This document shows, in pieces, positions 20,343 through 28,060 of a stretch of 64,000 nucleotides of DNA (positions are counted from its first letter, which is position 1; every line of letters begins with the position of its first letter). The notes beneath the pieces are model-generated. The model searched no databases. It saw only the letters and a program-made list of their open reading frames with translations, and had not been told where the DNA came from. The stretch is from Streptomyces sp. Ru71 (lineage in GTDB: Bacteria > Actinomycetota > Actinomycetes > Streptomycetales > Streptomycetaceae). The position numbers and the translations under genes were made by a program. The stretch is taken from the NCBI RefSeq assembly GCF_002920535.1, contig NZ_PQSS01000023.1:1-64000 (forward strand). Direction: 5' to 3'.

Positions 20343-21389
20343 TCAGCGGCCGCGCGCCCTCCCCGTGCTGTCCCGCTCGATCAGCTTCGGCACCGGCACC
20401 CGCACGGTGCGCGCCGGGCCCCCGTCCAGCAGCGCGAGCAGCTCGCGGGCCGCCGTGCGGCCGAACTCCACGCTGTCCCTGGACAGCGCCGACAGCCACG
20501 GCTCGACCAGCCGGCACAGCGCCGAGTCCTCCCAGGACACCACCGACACCTCGGCCGGCACCGCCCAGCCCAGCCCGGTCGCGGCGGCGATCCCGGCGAC
20601 GGCCATCACATCGTTGTCGTAGACGAGCGCGGTCGGCGCGGGGGAGCGCTCCAGCACCCGGCGGGTCACCGCGGCGCCCTGGGCGTCGGAGTAGTCGGTG
20701 GTCACCGACTCGACCTCGGCCAGGCCCCGCCGCAGCGCCTCGGCCCGCAGGGCGCGCATCCTGCGCTCCGTGTGCGCGAGGCCCGGCAGCCCGGCGATGT
20801 GCACGATCCGCCGGTGGCCCAGCGCGCACAGCCGGTCCACCACCGCCGCCATCGCGCCGGCGTCGTCCGCCCACACCGAGGACAGCCCCGGGTGGCGCGC
20901 GTCCGGCGCACCGCCGATCACCACGGCCGGCAGGCCGAGTTCGTCCAGCAGGTCGGGCCGGGGATCGTCGCTGCGCGGGTCGACCACCAGCACGCCGTCC
21001 ACCCGGTGCTCGGCCCACCAGCGCCGGTAGACCGCGCACTCCTCGGTGACGTCCCGGGCCACCTGGAACAGCAGCCCCAGATGGCGTTCGGCCAGCACCT
21101 CCTGGATACCGGAGACCAGCTGGAGGAAGAAGGAGTCCACGCCGAGGGTGTCGGCGGGGCGGGCCAGCACGAAACCGACTGTCGCCGCGCCCTCGCCGGA
21201 CAGGGCGCGCGCCGCCGTGCTGGGCCGCCAGCCCAGCTGCTCGGCGACCCGGCGCACCCGGTCCCGGGTGACCTCCGAGACACCGGGACGGCCGTTGAGC
21301 GCGAAGGAGACCGCGCTCTCGGAGACACCGGCACGCCGCGCGATGTCCTTCATCGTCGGCCGGCGTGCCGGCACCCGCTTGCCCGACAA
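20343..21389 (-). CDS. LacI-family transcriptional regulator of the glycan locus
   Basis: Repressor of the LacI/GalR family. Residues 13-60 are the helix-turn-helix and hinge ('MKDIARRAGVSESAVSFALN' and 'RVRRVAEQLGWRPSTAARAL'); the rest is a periplasmic-binding-protein-like sugar domain. The TTG at 21389 is supported by AGGGGGGAG just upstream; an internal ATG at 21353 would cut the first twelve residues. It is divergent from the sugar ABC transporter and glycosidase genes, and three palindromes with LacI character occupy the spacer, so autoregulation plus control of the whole rightward operon is inferred. The inducer is probably an N-glycan-derived mannooligosaccharide. Confidence 0.92.
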   Translation of the reverse strand: MSGKRVPARRPTMKDIARRAGVSESAVSFALNGRPGVSEVTRDRVRRVAEQLGWRPSTAARALSGEGAATVGFVLARPADTLGVDSFFLQLVSGIQEVLAERHLGLLFQVARDVTEECAVYRRWWAEHRVDGVLVVDPRSDDPRPDLLDELGLPAVVIGGAPDARHPGLSSVWADDAGAMAAVVDRLCALGHRRIVHIAGLPGLAHTERRMRALRAEALRRGLAEVESVTTDYSDAQGAAVTRRVLERSPAPTALVYDNDVMAVAGIAAATGLGWAVPAEVSVVSWEDSALCRLVEPWLSALSRDSVEFGRTAARELLALLDGGPARTVRVPVPKLIERDSTGRARGR

Positions 21390-21417
21390 CCCGTGCTCCC
21401 CCCTGAACGTTCCGAGT

Positions 21418-21435
21418 GACTAATGCGCTTGAGTC
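21418..21435. promoter_or_regulatory. LacI-type operator O1
   Basis: GACTAATGCGCTTGAGTC, an imperfect 18-bp dyad with a central GCGC; seven of nine pairs match. It lies 29 bases from the regulator start and shares its core with O2. Confidence 0.65.
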
Positions 21436-21442
21436 AGCTCAG

Positions 21443-21458
21443 GCTAAAGCGCATTAGC
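21443..21458. promoter_or_regulatory. LacI-type operator O2
   Basis: GCTAAAGCGCATTAGC, a 16-bp dyad with seven of eight pairs matching and the same GCGC core as O1, centred 24 bases away. CTAATGCGCTT of O1 is also an exact inverted repeat of AAGCGCATTAG of O2. Confidence 0.7.
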
Positions 21459-21509
21459 GATCTGCCGCAAGAGATCGTTGTCAAAGTCGCTGACCTGGCC
21501 AAATGGCCA

Positions 21510-21524
21510 ACTAAAGACTTTAGT
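21510..21524. promoter_or_regulatory. palindromic operator O3 upstream of ABC transporter operon
   Basis: ACTAAAGACTTTAGT is a perfect 15-bp palindrome (7+1+7) whose half-site ACTAAAG resembles the O1/O2 half-sites. It lies 110 bases before the solute-binding-protein start, where a promoter-proximal operator would be expected. Confidence 0.65.
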
Positions 21525-21634
21525 TCGAGTGAATCCATTGACGTAATCGGGAATCGGCGGGCAAGGTCTGCCCCGGCGCCATCGGCCGGGCCGTCCCCCC
21601 TCGCACACCGTCCTGAAAGAAGGAGCACACCGTC

Positions 21635-22927
21635 GTGCGCATCTCCCGCAGAACCTTCGCCGCCGCTGCCGCCGCCGTCGTCCTGTTGCCGCTGAGCGCC
21701 TGCGGCAGCGGCGGGGACGACAGCGGCTCGGACGACGCCTCGGGCAAGGTCCAGGGCGACATCACCTTCCAGACCTGGAACCTCAAGGCCAACTTCAAGG
21801 ACTACTTCGAGGGCGTCGTCGCCGAGTTCGAGAAGAAGTACCCGGGCACGCACGTCAAGTGGATCGACCAGCCCGCCGAGGGCTACCCCGACAAGATCAG
21901 CGCCGACGCGGCCGGCGGCACCCTGCCCGACGTCGTCAACGTCTCCCCGGACCTGGTCGCGCCGCTCGCCAAGGCCGGCCTCGCGCTCGACCTGGACAAG
22001 GCGGCCGGGCAGTACAAGAAGGAGTACCTGGACGGCGCCTGGGCGAGCCACCGGGTCCCGGGCCTCGGCGGCACCTACGCCTTCCCCTGGTACCTCAACA
22101 CCGGGCCGCTGTTCTACAACAAGGCCCTGTTCACCAAGGCCGGACTCGACCCCAGCAAGCCGCCGAAGACGTACGACGAACTCTTCGCGGACGCGCTGCA
22201 GCTGGCCCGCAAGAGCGACGGCAAGGTCGCCACCCTCGCCAACGTGCCCACCATCGAGGACTTCGGCCGCTACGGAGTGGAGCTGATGAACAAGGAGGGC
22301 ACCGGCTTCGCCTTCAACGACGCCAAGGGTGTCGAACTCCTCACCAGGTACAAGGAGTTGTACGACGCCAAGGCGCTCGACCCGCAGGCGCTGACCGCGA
22401 CCCCGGAGTCCTCCGGCAAGAAGTTCCTCACCGAGGCCGTCGCCATGAACCCCGGCAGCGCACTGGACCTGGAGAACTTCAAGAAGAACGCGCCGAACCT
22501 GTACCGGAACATCGGCATCACCGACCAGATCACCAGCACCGGGCACGCCAACATGTACGTGATGGGCGTGATGGTCAACGCGCAGACCAGGAAGAAGCCC
22601 GCCGCGATCGCCTTCGCGCACTTCGTCACCGACGCCGCCCACCAGATGTCGTTCGCCAAGCAGGTCGCGATCTTCCCGTCCACCGCCGGCTCGCTCGACG
22701 ACCCCTACTTCACCAAGGAGGACGGCACCGACGTCACCCGGGTGCGCATCGCCGCCGCCAAGTCGCTGAAGACCGCCGTCAACTACACGCCGGTGCTGTT
22801 CAGCGACCAGATGAAGACCGCGCTGCGCAACGAGGTCGCCCGGGCGCTGCAGGGCAAGGAGAGCCCCCAGGACGCTCTCGACAACGCTGTCAAGCAGTGC
22901 GACACGCTGCTGAAGCAGCAGGGCTGA
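21635..22927 (+). CDS. ABC transporter sugar-binding lipoprotein
   Basis: Extracellular solute-binding protein of the carbohydrate (family 1, MalE-like) group, anchored as a lipoprotein. The N-terminus is a basic signal peptide with lipobox 'LPLSACGSGG' (Cys modified). The body has the usual features ('ITFQTWNLKANFKDYFEGVV', 'PDVVNVSPDLVAPLAKAGLA', 'FPWYLNTGPLFYNKALFTKA'). The GTG start has AAGGAG upstream. It is first in a run of six rightward genes with two permeases and three glycosidases. By context the ligand is probably a mannose/GlcNAc oligosaccharide; no ATPase gene is present, so a shared MsiK-type ATPase elsewhere is likely. Confidence 0.93.
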   Translation: MRISRRTFAAAAAAVVLLPLSACGSGGDDSGSDDASGKVQGDITFQTWNLKANFKDYFEGVVAEFEKKYPGTHVKWIDQPAEGYPDKISADAAGGTLPDVVNVSPDLVAPLAKAGLALDLDKAAGQYKKEYLDGAWASHRVPGLGGTYAFPWYLNTGPLFYNKALFTKAGLDPSKPPKTYDELFADALQLARKSDGKVATLANVPTIEDFGRYGVELMNKEGTGFAFNDAKGVELLTRYKELYDAKALDPQALTATPESSGKKFLTEAVAMNPGSALDLENFKKNAPNLYRNIGITDQITSTGHANMYVMGVMVNAQTRKKPAAIAFAHFVTDAAHQMSFAKQVAIFPSTAGSLDDPYFTKEDGTDVTRVRIAAAKSLKTAVNYTPVLFSDQMKTALRNEVARALQGKESPQDALDNAVKQCDTLLKQQG

Positions 22928-22933
22928 CGCACC

Positions 22934-23827
22934 ATGGCCGGCTCCACCGCCTCCCGGGTGCGGCGCCAACTGCCCACCAGCCCCTGGCTGTTCGCCGCAC
23001 CGGGACTGCTGATCATCGGCGCGTTCATCCTGTGGCCGTTCGTCTCCACGGTGATCAACGCCTTCACCGACCGCCGCACCCTGGTCCCCGGACAGTTCGT
23101 CGGGCTCGCCAACTTCCGCGAACTCCTGCACGACGACATGTTCTGGATCGGACTGCGCAACAGCGCGCTCTACGTCGTCGGCGTCGTCCCCGCCCTCGTC
23201 GTGCTGCCGCTGCTGCTGGCCCTGCTGGTGCAGAAGAACATCCCCGGCATCGCCTTCTTCCGCTCCGCCTTCTACACCCCGGTCGTCGCCTCGATCGTCG
23301 TGGTCGGCCTGATCTGGGTGTGGCTGCTGGACGAGCGCGGACTGGTGAACTCCCTGCTGGAGGCGGTCGGGGTGGGCCGGATCGGCTTCCTCAGCGACCA
23401 GTGGCTGCTCCTGCTGAGCGCCATGGCCGTCACGGTGTGGAAGGGCCTCGGCTACTACATGATCATCTATCTGGCGGCACTGGCGAACGTGCCGCGCGAG
23501 CTGCACGAGGCCGCCGCCGTGGACGGCGCGGGCGCGGTCCGCCGCTTCCTCACCGTCACCATGCCCGCCGTCCGCTCCACGATGGTGCTGGTCGGCGCGC
23601 TGTCCTCGGTCGCCGCGTTCAAGGTGTTCTCCGAGGTGTATCTGATGGCCGGCCCCAGCGGCGGCCCGGCCGGCGAGGACACCACCCTCGTCATGCTGGT
23701 CCAGCGCACCGGCACCGGCCTGACCGGCCGGGTCGGCTACGCCTCCGCCATCTCCCTGGTCGTCTTCGTCGTCACCGTCGCCCTGATGCTGCTCGTGCTG
23801 CGCGCCGACCGGAAGGAGGACCGGTGA
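22934..23827 (+). CDS. sugar ABC transporter permease 1 (MalF-like)
   Basis: Integral membrane subunit with about six helices. The cytoplasmic loop that contacts the ATPase is the EAA motif 'PRELHEAAAVDGAGAVRRFL' followed by 'TVTMPAVRSTMVLVGAL'. The N-terminus 'SPWLFAAPGLLIIGAFILWP' is typical of CUT1 permeases. It starts six bases after the binding-protein stop and its stop overlaps the next start as GTGA, so translation of the two permeases is coupled. It should pair with the second permease to import the oligosaccharide. Confidence 0.95.
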   Translation: MAGSTASRVRRQLPTSPWLFAAPGLLIIGAFILWPFVSTVINAFTDRRTLVPGQFVGLANFRELLHDDMFWIGLRNSALYVVGVVPALVVLPLLLALLVQKNIPGIAFFRSAFYTPVVASIVVVGLIWVWLLDERGLVNSLLEAVGVGRIGFLSDQWLLLLSAMAVTVWKGLGYYMIIYLAALANVPRELHEAAAVDGAGAVRRFLTVTMPAVRSTMVLVGALSSVAAFKVFSEVYLMAGPSGGPAGEDTTLVMLVQRTGTGLTGRVGYASAISLVVFVVTVALMLLVLRADRKEDR

Positions 23828-24729
23828 GCGTCATCGACAAGACGCGGCCCGCGCCGCACGCGGAGGCGGCCCCCGAACCCCGCCTCACCGACGAACACGG
23901 CCGGCGCATCCGGGTCTGGGAGCTGGCCTGGCGGTACCTGCTGCTGCTCGCCGTACTGGCGCTGACCGTCGGCCCGTTCCTGTGGCAGCTGTCGACCTCC
24001 CTCAAGGGGCCGACCGAGGACATCTTCAGCTCCCCGCCCCGCTTCCTGCCCGAGCATCCCACCCTGCACAACTACGAGCGGGTCGCGGACACCATCCCCG
24101 TCTGGGACTACGTCCTGAACTCGCTCAAGGTCGCCACCGCCAACGTCGTCACCAACTGCGCCGGCTCCGCCCTCGCCGGCTACGCGCTCGCCCGGCTGCG
24201 CTACCGGGGCCGCCGCGCCGCCACCCTCGCCTTCATCCTGGCCATGCTGGTGCCGGTGGAGGGCATCGTCATCGCCCAGTTCACCACGATGCGCGAACTC
24301 GGCCTGAACAACACCCTGATCGGTGTCGTGCTGCCCGGTTCGATCGGCGCGATGAACGTGCTGCTGATGCGCAACGCCTTCCTCAACCTGCCCTACGAGA
24401 TCGAGGAGGCGGCGTTCGTCGACGGCGCGAACGTCTGGCAGCGCTTCACCCGCATCGCGCTGCCCGCGGTCAAGGGCACCCTCGCCGTCGTCGCGATCTT
24501 CTCCTTCATGGGCGCCTGGGACGACTTCCTGTGGCCGCTGATCGTGCTGAGCGACCCGTCCCGGTTCACCCTCACCATCGGCCTCAACTACCTGCACGGC
24601 ACCTTCGCCAACGACGAGCGGCTCGTCGCCGCGGGCACCGTCATCGCCGTCGCCCCGCTCATCGTCCTCTTCGCCTGCCTCCAGCGGTACTTCTTCCGCG
24701 GGGTCGGCGAGGGCGCGGTGAAGGGCTGA
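23824..24729 (+). CDS. sugar ABC transporter permease 2 (MalG-like)
   Basis: Second membrane subunit of the CUT1-type sugar importer, with six helices and the EAA loop 'PYEIEEAAFVDGANVWQRFT'. A polar cytosolic N-terminus of about 40 residues precedes 'WRYLLLLAVLALTVGPFLWQ'. Start GTG 23824 overlaps the upstream stop (GTGA); GGAAGGAGG-type sequence lies just before it. The glycosidase gene begins 38 bases downstream, so importer and intracellular trimming enzymes appear to share one transcript. Confidence 0.95.
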   Translation: MSVIDKTRPAPHAEAAPEPRLTDEHGRRIRVWELAWRYLLLLAVLALTVGPFLWQLSTSLKGPTEDIFSSPPRFLPEHPTLHNYERVADTIPVWDYVLNSLKVATANVVTNCAGSALAGYALARLRYRGRRAATLAFILAMLVPVEGIVIAQFTTMRELGLNNTLIGVVLPGSIGAMNVLLMRNAFLNLPYEIEEAAFVDGANVWQRFTRIALPAVKGTLAVVAIFSFMGAWDDFLWPLIVLSDPSRFTLTIGLNYLHGTFANDERLVAAGTVIAVAPLIVLFACLQRYFFRGVGEGAVKG

Positions 24730-24767
24730 CCCCGCTCCAGGCCACCCCCCTCCCAAGGACCTCGCAC

Positions 24768-26023
24768 ATGCCCCCTGCCCCGCGCTTCGGCGTCAACTAC
24801 ACCCCCAGCGAAGGGTGGTTCCACCACTGGCTCGACTACGACCCGGGCGCCGTGCGCGCCGACCTCGACTCGATCGCCGCGCTCGGCGTGGACCACGTCC
24901 GCGTCTTCCCGCTGTGGCCCTACTTCCAGCCCGACCGCGCCCTGATCCGGCCCCGGGCGATCGAGCAGCTCCTCGACCTGGTCGACGCCGCCGCCGAACG
25001 CGGCCTCGACGTCAACGTCGACGGCCTCCAGGGCCACCTCAGCAGCTTCGACTTCCTGCCCGCCTGGACCCGCACCTGGCACCGGCGCAACCTCTTCACC
25101 GACCCCGAGGTCCTCGACGGCCAAGCCGCCTATCTGCACGCCCTGGCCGCCGCGCTCGCCGACCGGCCCAACTTCCTCGGCATGACCCTCGGCAACGAGG
25201 TCAACCAGTTCTCCGCCGGCCCCACCCCGACCCCGACCGGGCGAGCGCGGACCAGATCGACACCTGGCTGGAACGCATGCTCGCCGCCTGCGAGAAGGGC
25301 GCCCCCGGCCGGCTGCACCTGCACGCCGAGTACGACGCCACCTGGTACCAGGACGACCAGCCCTTCACCCCCGCCCAGGCCGCCCGGCACGGCGCCGTCA
25401 CCGCCGTCCACTCCTGGGTCTTCAACGGCACCGCCCAGCGCCACGGCCGCACCGGCGTCCCCACCGAGCACCACGCCGCGTATCTGATCGAGCTGAGCAA
25501 GGCCTGGGCCGACGACCCCGGGCGCCCGGTGTGGCTGCAGGAGGTCGGCGCCCCCGCGCCCCTGATCCCGCCCGAGCACGCCGCCGCCTTCACCGAGGCC
25601 ACCATCGCCGCCGCCCTGGACTGCCCCGACCTGTGGGGCGTCACCTGGTGGTGCTCCCACGACGTCTCCCGCTCCCTCGCCGACTTCCCCGACCTCGAAT
25701 ACGGCCTCGGGCTGCTCACCAACGACCGGCGCCCCAAGGACACCGCGCGCGTGCTGGCCCGGGCCGCCGGCACCCCCCGGCCCACCCCCGCCCCGCGCAC
25801 CACCGCCCTCGTCGTCCCGGCCGACCCCGGGACACGCTCGCGCTGCGCCCCCGGCGGGCCCGTCTTCGACGCCTTCTTCCGGCTGGTCGCCGACGGCGCC
25901 CGCCCCACCACCGTCCTCGACACCCGCGCCCAGGACACCGCCCACCTGGCCGCGCGCGGCATCACCGAGGTCGTCGCTCCCGAACAGGTACTCCCCACCC
26001 CGCCAGGAGGAACCCGCTCGTGA
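24768..26023 (+). pseudogene. GH5-like glycosidase (probable beta-mannosidase) split by one-base frameshift
   Basis: Cytosolic (no signal peptide) TIM-barrel glycosidase resembling GH5. Frame one runs from ATG 24768 ('RFGVNYTPSEGWFHHWLDYD') through the acid/base motif 'TLGNEVNQFSAG' (E144). The second half continues in another frame from about 25221 ('HPDPDRASADQIDTWLERML') with the nucleophile motif 'WLQEVGAPAPL' (about E259 if joined). Adding one C to the C-run at 25221-25223 restores a continuous product of about 418 residues. Its stop overlaps the next start as GTGA, showing that the second frame is the genuine one. It is either a recent inactivating deletion or a sequencing error. By its neighbours it would cleave the core beta-mannose of N-glycans; this is inference. 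Confidence 0.8.
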
Positions 26024-28032
26024 ACCCCACCAGACGCACCGTCCTGCGGGCCGCCGGCGCGGCGGCACTGCTGCCCTCACTGCCCTCGACGCCCGCCCAG
26101 GCCGCCCCCCGCGCCGCCGCCTCGCTCCAGCCGTACGCCTCCTACTGGTACCCCGACTCGCTGCCCTCCGGCAGTCCCGGCCCCGGTATCACCTGGCGCA
26201 GCCTGAAGGCCTGGCGGGCGGCGACCGACCCCGACCTCGCCTTCAACGCGGCCTCCGTCCCGCTCGCGCCCCGCTTCACCCCCGCCCCGGCCAACGCCAC
26301 GGCCCGCTCCGGGCAGGCCCGCATCCAGGCCCTGGTCTCCTTCGGGCCGACGTCGGGCAACCCCTCGCAGGGCTCGGCCACCGCCGACTACTACGCCCTC
26401 ACCCACTGGGCGTACATCGACGAGCTGGTCTTCTGGGGCGGCTCGTCGGGGGAGGGGCTGATCCTGGCGCCGAACGCGCCGGTCGTGGACGCCGCCCACC
26501 GGCACGGGGTGCCCGTCCTCGGGAACGTCTTCCTGCCGCCCGTCGCCTACGGCGGGCAACTGCGCTGGACCCGTGACCTGGTGCGCAAGGACGCCGCCGG
26601 GCACTACCCCCTCGCCGCGCAGCTCGTCGCGGTCGCCGCCGCGTACGGCTTCGACGGATGGTTCGTGAACGCCGAGACCGGCGGCGGAGACCGCGCGCTC
26701 GGCGCCGACATGCTCGGCTTCGTGCGGGAGCTCACGGCGCTGGCCACCGCCCGGGGACAGCGCGTGACCTGGTACGACGCGATGACCGTGGACGGCACCG
26801 TCAACTGGCAGAACGCGCTCACCAGCCGCAACCAGGCGTTCTTCCAGGCCGCCGACGACATGTTCGTCAACTTCGGCTGGAGCACGGCCTCTCTCGCCTC
26901 CTCCGGCGCCACCGCCGAGCGGCTCGGCCGCGACCGCTACGAGCTGTGGGCCGGCGTGGACGTGGAGGCGGGCGGCTGGAACACGTCCGTGAACTGGGAC
27001 GCGGTCGTGCCGAGCGGCTCGGACCACGTCACCTCGATCGGGTTCTACCGGCCGGAGTGGACCCGCAACCACCTGCCCGACGGGCAGCGCGAACCGGCCG
27101 CGTTCCACGCGGCCGACGACCGGTTCTGGACCGGACGCTCGCTGGACCCGACGCGCCCCGATCCCGCCGACCCGTGGCGGGCACCCGCGGTGTCCGTGGC
27201 CGACCGGTCCACGGTGACGTCCGTGCCGTTCGCGAGCGTCTTCAACACCGGGCACGGACTGCGCTGGTACGAGGACGGCGAAGTCGTCTCCGGCACGCCG
27301 TGGAACCACCTCGGCCTCCAGGACCGGCTGCCGTCGCGGCGATGGGCGGTGCACACGGCCGGGCGGCGGCCGGCCGTCTCCTTCGACTTCGCCGACGCCT
27401 GGCGGGGCGGCAGCAGTGTGCTCGTCGACGGGGACGCCGACGCCCCGGTCGTGATCGAGCTGTACGCGACACGGCTGCCGGTCACCGCGGACACGGTGGT
27501 CGAGCTGACGCACCGCGCCGACGCCGGCCCCGTCACCGTGGAGCTGGCGGTGGCCACCGCCGAACCGGGCACGCCGGGCACCCCACCGCCGTACACCTTC
27601 CGGCCGGTCGCGGTCTCCGGCGGCTGGCAGACCGAGACCGTGCCGCTCACCGGCCTCTCCGGCACCGTGCGCGCCCTCGGCGTCCGGCTCACCGCGCCCG
27701 GCGGCGGCCCCGTGCGCTGGCGGCTCGGCGCTCTCGCCGTGCGCACCGCGCACGACACCCCGGCCACGCCCACCGGCTTCCGCGTCACCGCCGCCTCCGG
27801 CGGGGAAGTCCGCCTGGCCTGGAACCGCCCCGCCGCCGGGGTACGCCAGTACACCCTGCACCGCGTGCTGCCCGACGGCACCCGCCGGTTCCTCGGCGCC
27901 ACCGGACAGTACGCCTTCCACGCCGCGGGCCTGCTGCCCGAGCAGGGCGAGCGCGCCGCACGGTTCGAAGTGCGCGCGGTGGGGGAGCTGTACACCTCGT
28001 CGGCCCCCGCGACTTTGACCCACCCCTGGTAA
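26020..28032 (+). CDS. Tat-exported GH85-like endo-beta-N-acetylglucosaminidase
   Basis: Secreted endoglycosidase that should hydrolyse the chitobiose core of N-glycans and free the oligosaccharide from glycoproteins. Residues 1-29 are a twin-arginine signal ('NPTRRTVLRAAGAAALLPSL', ending 'TPAQAA'). The catalytic region has the GH85 pattern 'YGFDGWFVNAETGGG', in which N217 and E219 correspond to the Asn/Glu pair used in substrate-assisted catalysis. A sandwich domain follows, then a fibronectin-III-like domain at about 585-668 ('PTGFRVTAASGGEVRLAWNR'). GTG 26020 has AGGAGG upstream and overlaps the preceding stop. It would supply oligosaccharides for the upstream ABC importer. Confidence 0.88.
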   Translation: MNPTRRTVLRAAGAAALLPSLPSTPAQAAPRAAASLQPYASYWYPDSLPSGSPGPGITWRSLKAWRAATDPDLAFNAASVPLAPRFTPAPANATARSGQARIQALVSFGPTSGNPSQGSATADYYALTHWAYIDELVFWGGSSGEGLILAPNAPVVDAAHRHGVPVLGNVFLPPVAYGGQLRWTRDLVRKDAAGHYPLAAQLVAVAAAYGFDGWFVNAETGGGDRALGADMLGFVRELTALATARGQRVTWYDAMTVDGTVNWQNALTSRNQAFFQAADDMFVNFGWSTASLASSGATAERLGRDRYELWAGVDVEAGGWNTSVNWDAVVPSGSDHVTSIGFYRPEWTRNHLPDGQREPAAFHAADDRFWTGRSLDPTRPDPADPWRAPAVSVADRSTVTSVPFASVFNTGHGLRWYEDGEVVSGTPWNHLGLQDRLPSRRWAVHTAGRRPAVSFDFADAWRGGSSVLVDGDADAPVVIELYATRLPVTADTVVELTHRADAGPVTVELAVATAEPGTPGTPPPYTFRPVAVSGGWQTETVPLTGLSGTVRALGVRLTAPGGGPVRWRLGALAVRTAHDTPATPTGFRVTAASGGEVRLAWNRPAAGVRQYTLHRVLPDGTRRFLGATGQYAFHAAGLLPEQGERAARFEVRAVGELYTSSAPATLTHPW

Positions 28033-28060
28033 CCACCCGCGGACGATTACGGAGCACCCG

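Noticed and set aside
25218-25230. Programmed -1 frameshifting in the GH5-like gene
   Set aside because: There is no X-XXY-YYZ slippery heptamer with a clear downstream pseudoknot, and the expected product is a standard enzyme; deletion or sequencing error is simpler.
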